64,000 nt of DNA from Nautilus pompilius. Taxonomy: Eukaryota; Mollusca; Cephalopoda; Nautilida; Nautilidae. Location: NCBI GenBank assembly GCA_018389105.1, contig JACATO010000120.1, positions 1,174,001 to 1,238,000 of the forward strand, read 5' to 3'. Below the pieces are notes generated by a model that was not told the origin of the DNA, did no database searches, and was given only the letters and a program-made list of their open reading frames with translations. Positions 60,845 through 64,000 of the stretch are shown piece after piece; within the stretch, counting starts at the first letter, position 1; each line of letters opens with the position of its first letter. The translations under genes were made by a program, and so were the position numbers.

Positions 60845-63271
60845 TAGATTACAACTTAAAAACATTTTAATCTAAGGAGAAAATATTAACTAAAATTACA
60901 TTATGAAATCAAAATACTCTTTTAAAATGTGCTGCTGTTGTTTATGAATTCCATGCATAAATAAGCCATGCAAAATATATTCTGGGAGAGACACAAATGA
61001 CTAGGTATTCTTAAAATGAAACTTTTTCTAAAAAAAATGTTTTTTAATTTTTTCAACTAAAAAGTTCTGAATATTTAACATCTTAAAGAAAAAGGTACAA
61101 TACTACTTTAAATTATTTTCTTTCTAGAATTTAGGACAGGAGAGTAATATTCATATAAAATTTTGTGCGTGTGTAAAGATTTGAAAGTTTACAGAGAAAG
61201 TATACCATCATTTTGTTAAGAATGGCCTGGTAATGTTTTAAAATTCTGCTGAAGCTACTACTATAAAATGGAAATTCTTAAATGATTCACAGTGCTTTCT
61301 TTCTTGCAGACTGATCATGTATATCTTTATAGATCTTGAGGTTGCTTGAAGTATATAACAAGAATGCATTTTACTTTTCTATATCTAAAAGAAATTTTAA
61401 AAAAGAGCATTTATTTTGCTGTAAATGAATCCCAAAAGTCCCATAGCATTAACCACACAAATTATTAAATTCAGATTATTTTATTTATTTACTAAAAACT
61501 GTTTGTTTCATTATTTTAACAAAAAATATTACTGGTATATATAGCTTCCATTTATTTCCCAATTCAGTAAAAGATGCATAACTATAAAGTATTAATTTTT
61601 TTTGAGTAGTATTAGTATTTAGTTTACAAAGAGAAAAAAGAAACTTTTTAAAACTTATTCTTAAATCATATAATCTTCTTGTGTAGTATTATAATCATTC
61701 ATGCAACATGAAACTTGGTGATATTAATGCTGTTTACTGGATCTTTTTTTTAAAAATATAGTATTTTAATCACTAAAATTAACTGTTTATGAATAAGAAA
61801 AAGAAAAAAGAATTTTGTTGGCTTACTTTTCTAGATATGGTAGAGTCTTGCATCTTTTATTGAAAGCTTGCAAATACTTTGTGTTTTTTTTTAATTTATT
61901 TCTGGTGAAAATTGTTCAGCTACTTGTCGTGTTTGGCCTTTGTCCAAGGTCAGGATAATCTTCAGATAAAGTTGTCAGTTATGTTAGTGCACATTACTTT
62001 GGTGGGCTAGCATTACACAACCACTGGGTTTCTCACTGTCTGACTTGGTGCAAATCTGAACAAATCAACAAGAAGCTGTAACTCATTCTGCTATGCTGTT
62101 AAGGAATTGTATTGTACCTCAGAGAGAGAGAGAGAGAAGAAGAAAAACAAAAGGCTATTCAGCAGACATAACTGAAAGTCATAAACAAAAAAAGAACAGA
62201 CAGAGTTTCTTCTATAAACTTTTCTTCGGTTTTTCCTATTGCATGCCAGAATCTTTTGTTGATGTGGTGTTGTTCAAACTACACTGATTGATGACTATTA
62301 CACTTTAAGCTGTTGCATCATTAAACAAGTTTTTTTTTTCAAATAATTAAAATTCTTTCTGTTGGAAAGATAGATCCAATGAAGACTTCAGAGTATTTTA
62401 CAGAAATTTATGTAATAGTATCATCAATTTCTGGTGATCATTTTCATAATGAGGACCTTTTGCCAAAAGTTTTTTTTTTCTTAAATTTTAAAAACAACAA
62501 ATATAAGATTAACATAAGTAACTAAACAAATCGTGCATAAAAGTTTGTTTAACAAGACTTTAAAAAACAAACAAAAAACTTTTTAAAAACAAAATTACAT
62601 GCATAGTAATTTATAAAACGGAGCAAATATTTGTATAAAGTTTGCGTAACTTACACCTAAAATTTTGGTAATATGCATATGAATGTTCAGGTCTGTTTTT
62701 TACACATTTTTACATGGGTAGCTTGATTATGAGTGTTTAAGCTTCATGTAAATGTCTAGTACACCTGCATTTTACATACATACCTAATACACCCATGAAA
62801 ATCTATTTGCTCATGTGTAATACATGGATTCTCTGTGGTTTGAACTCAAATAGCCTACACCTTTCATTTGACAAAGCTGCTTCATGAATTGTGAGTGGTG
62901 AATGCCAAAGTCATTAGTTTGTATCACAGAGATTCCATTGGATCACACAAATTTTACGTTATAAAATTAATTTTCATTTATTCATGAAGAAAAAATAAAT
63001 CTCGTATACATGTGTGATAGATTTGTATTTTTGTTCATGCAACTGGTGTATCTCATATGTGGAGTGTGGGTATTGTCTGATCTTGGATGTTCCTTGACAC
63101 CAGGTTACACTACTTAAAAGTGTGGTTGTTATGTGCAGCAGCTCTTACACTATAAATGAACTTATATACCCAGATGCTCATATGTGATTTGTGAATGGCC
63201 ATCTTTGATTATGAGGATAACCATTATTATTATTATTATACACTAATATTTTATGGTTGTAATCTTGACTA
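60845..63271. other. AT-rich stretch with AG and ATT microsatellites
   Basis: An (AG)n tract is at about 62120-62136 and an (ATT)n tract at about 63222-63240. Otherwise nothing recognisable. The 64-codon frame at 62093-62287 starts in the AG repeat and is not a known protein. Confidence 0.45.
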
Positions 63272-64000
63272 CACTGGTCAACAAGTATTTTTCATCAAGC
63301 ATATGTCAAGGTGTACTTAGTGTAGTTTTTAATGCTGATTTCAAATATACAATTAGTTTTTTGACATCACGTACAGTTTTCAAGATGAGAAAGTTTTTTG
63401 GTTTTAGCTCATGCATTATATAGAAATTCCAATTAATGACGTGTATGCATGTATTTCATTTACATCATGGAAACACACCTTTAAAATAAACTACATTATT
63501 CATTGCTGCATAGCTCAGATGCAATATTTCATCATCTTAAATTAACCAATCAAGTTTTGTCTGATGAAATAGGTATTTCAACATCTCAAATTGTCCAGTC
63601 ATAATTGGTTTGATAAAATATTTCATCATCTCAAATTCAATATAAGTATAACTGTTTGTATCTATTTCCTTACTTGTTTTACAGTGTTAACAATGTCAAG
63701 ACAGTGTAGAAATCCTCCTGATGTGTTTTGTTATGTCTGTGGACAATTTATTGTGAAAGCTCAAAAACGTACAATAACACCAGAGATCAAGAAGATTTAT
63801 AAGCTATACTTTGACTGTCCTCTTGGAGATCAGGACAAGTTATGGGCACCACATTTTATCTGCTCAGCTTGCTCAAATGGCTTACGTGACTGGTTCAATA
63901 AGAGGAAGAAGTCCATGCCTTTTGCCATTCCAATGATATGGAGGGAGCCGAAAGACCATTTTAATGACTGTTATTTTTGCAAAGTAAATGTCACAGGATT
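63272..64000 (+). mobile_element. CACTG-ended DNA transposon, copy B (start; runs off the window)
   Basis: The terminus CACTGGTCAACAAGT starts at 63272, preceded by CTA. Bases 63272-63806 match the reverse complement of 2313-2850 without a difference that I can see. Sequence outside the terminus is unrelated to that outside copy A, so the terminus is a true element boundary. A pyrimidine-rich tract ending in AG (TTACTTGTTTTACAG, to 63684) just before the start codon could be a splice acceptor of a 5' leader intron, which is inference. Unlike copy A, the coding sequence continues open to the window edge. Confidence 0.9.
63693..64000 (+). CDS. Transposase-like protein of copy B, N-terminal part, open at window end
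   Basis: The first 102 codons are uninterrupted. The start MSRQCRNPPDVFCYVCGQFI carries a C-x2-C pair. Then come IKKIYKLYFDCPLGDQDKLW, APHFICSACS with a second C-x2-C, MPFAIPMIWREPKDHFNDC and CYFC with a third pair. The arrangement aligns position by position with the N-terminus of the 22.8 kb copy (FCYICG, CCTNC, MPFGIPTIWREPQNH, DDCYFC). The three Cys pairs suggest a zinc-binding DNA-recognition module. The Met at 63693 is chosen because the same start is conserved in copy A (2429). Catalytic regions would lie beyond the window. It may belong to an intact, autonomous copy, but this cannot be judged here. Confidence 0.8.
   Translation, partial: MSRQCRNPPDVFCYVCGQFIVKAQKRTITPEIKKIYKLYFDCPLGDQDKLWAPHFICSACSNGLRDWFNKRKKSMPFAIPMIWREPKDHFNDCYFCKVNVTG

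Noticed and set aside
1-64000. CRISPR arrays, bacterial operons, rRNA and functional tRNA genes
   Set aside because: No regularly spaced direct repeats, no operon-like gene packing and no intact cloverleaf sequences were seen. The only tRNA-like parts are the SINE heads.

Overview
This window is AT-rich (visibly about two-thirds or more A+T) eukaryotic nuclear DNA with no bacterial-style gene packing. I find no host gene exon that I can support. Everything recognisable is a transposable element or its remains, so the window reads as a very long intron or an intergenic desert in an animal genome. The mix (Tc1/mariner, pogo/Tigger, hAT, a CACTG-ended DNA transposon, a tRNA-headed SINE, CR1/Jockey-type LINE debris and a Gypsy fossil) fits an invertebrate with a repeat-rich genome, such as a mollusc or chelicerate. 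The sequence alone does not fix the species.

Layout: 1.1-2.9 kb, internally deleted copy A of a CACTG-ended transposon. 6.4-8.05 kb, complete-length Tc1-like element with doubled terminal repeats. 8.4-11.1 kb, a Tigger-like element split by a 1.29 kb mariner. 11.6-13.1 kb, decayed Tigger/jerky transposase. 14.8-15.4 kb, Tc1 remnant. 20.6-21.05 kb, mariner-like remnant. 22.37-22.43 kb, Tc1 scrap. 22.7-24.7 kb, nearly full-length second CACTG element. 24.95-28.1 kb, Gypsy fossil on the minus strand. 29.9-30.6 kb, pogo-type remnant. 31.0-32.4 kb, internally deleted Tigger-like element. 36.15-36.85 kb, LINE remnant. 37.97-38.74 kb, short hAT with 8-bp target duplication. 39.4 kb, 225-bp MITE. 42.7 kb, SINE. 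43.2-45.5 kb, third and oldest CACTG element with clean ends. 47.8-48.3 kb, Tigger-type MITE. 49.2 kb, Tc1 scrap. 51.2-52.0 kb, SINE interrupted by another Tigger-type MITE. 57.3-58.8 kb, full-length Tc1-like element of a type best known from fishes. 60.5-60.8 kb, MITE. 63.27 kb to the end, the start of an apparently intact CACTG element (copy B), inverted relative to copy A and indistinguishable from it by eye over about 530 bases.

The most interesting signal is the CACTG family. It has 5'-CACTGGTCAACA termini, a 3-bp TTA target duplication (clearest at 43.2/45.5 kb), matching subterminal motifs, and a roughly 550-residue protein rich in Cys/His with unusual conserved motifs. Three age classes are present: copy A/copy B (recent), the 22.7 kb copy (one frameshift, one stop) and the 43.2 kb copy (old). 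I infer a CACTA/Chapaev-like (possibly Chapaev3) transposon that has been active recently in this genome. No genes here act together in a pathway. The 'interactions' are insertions of elements into one another, which give a relative chronology.
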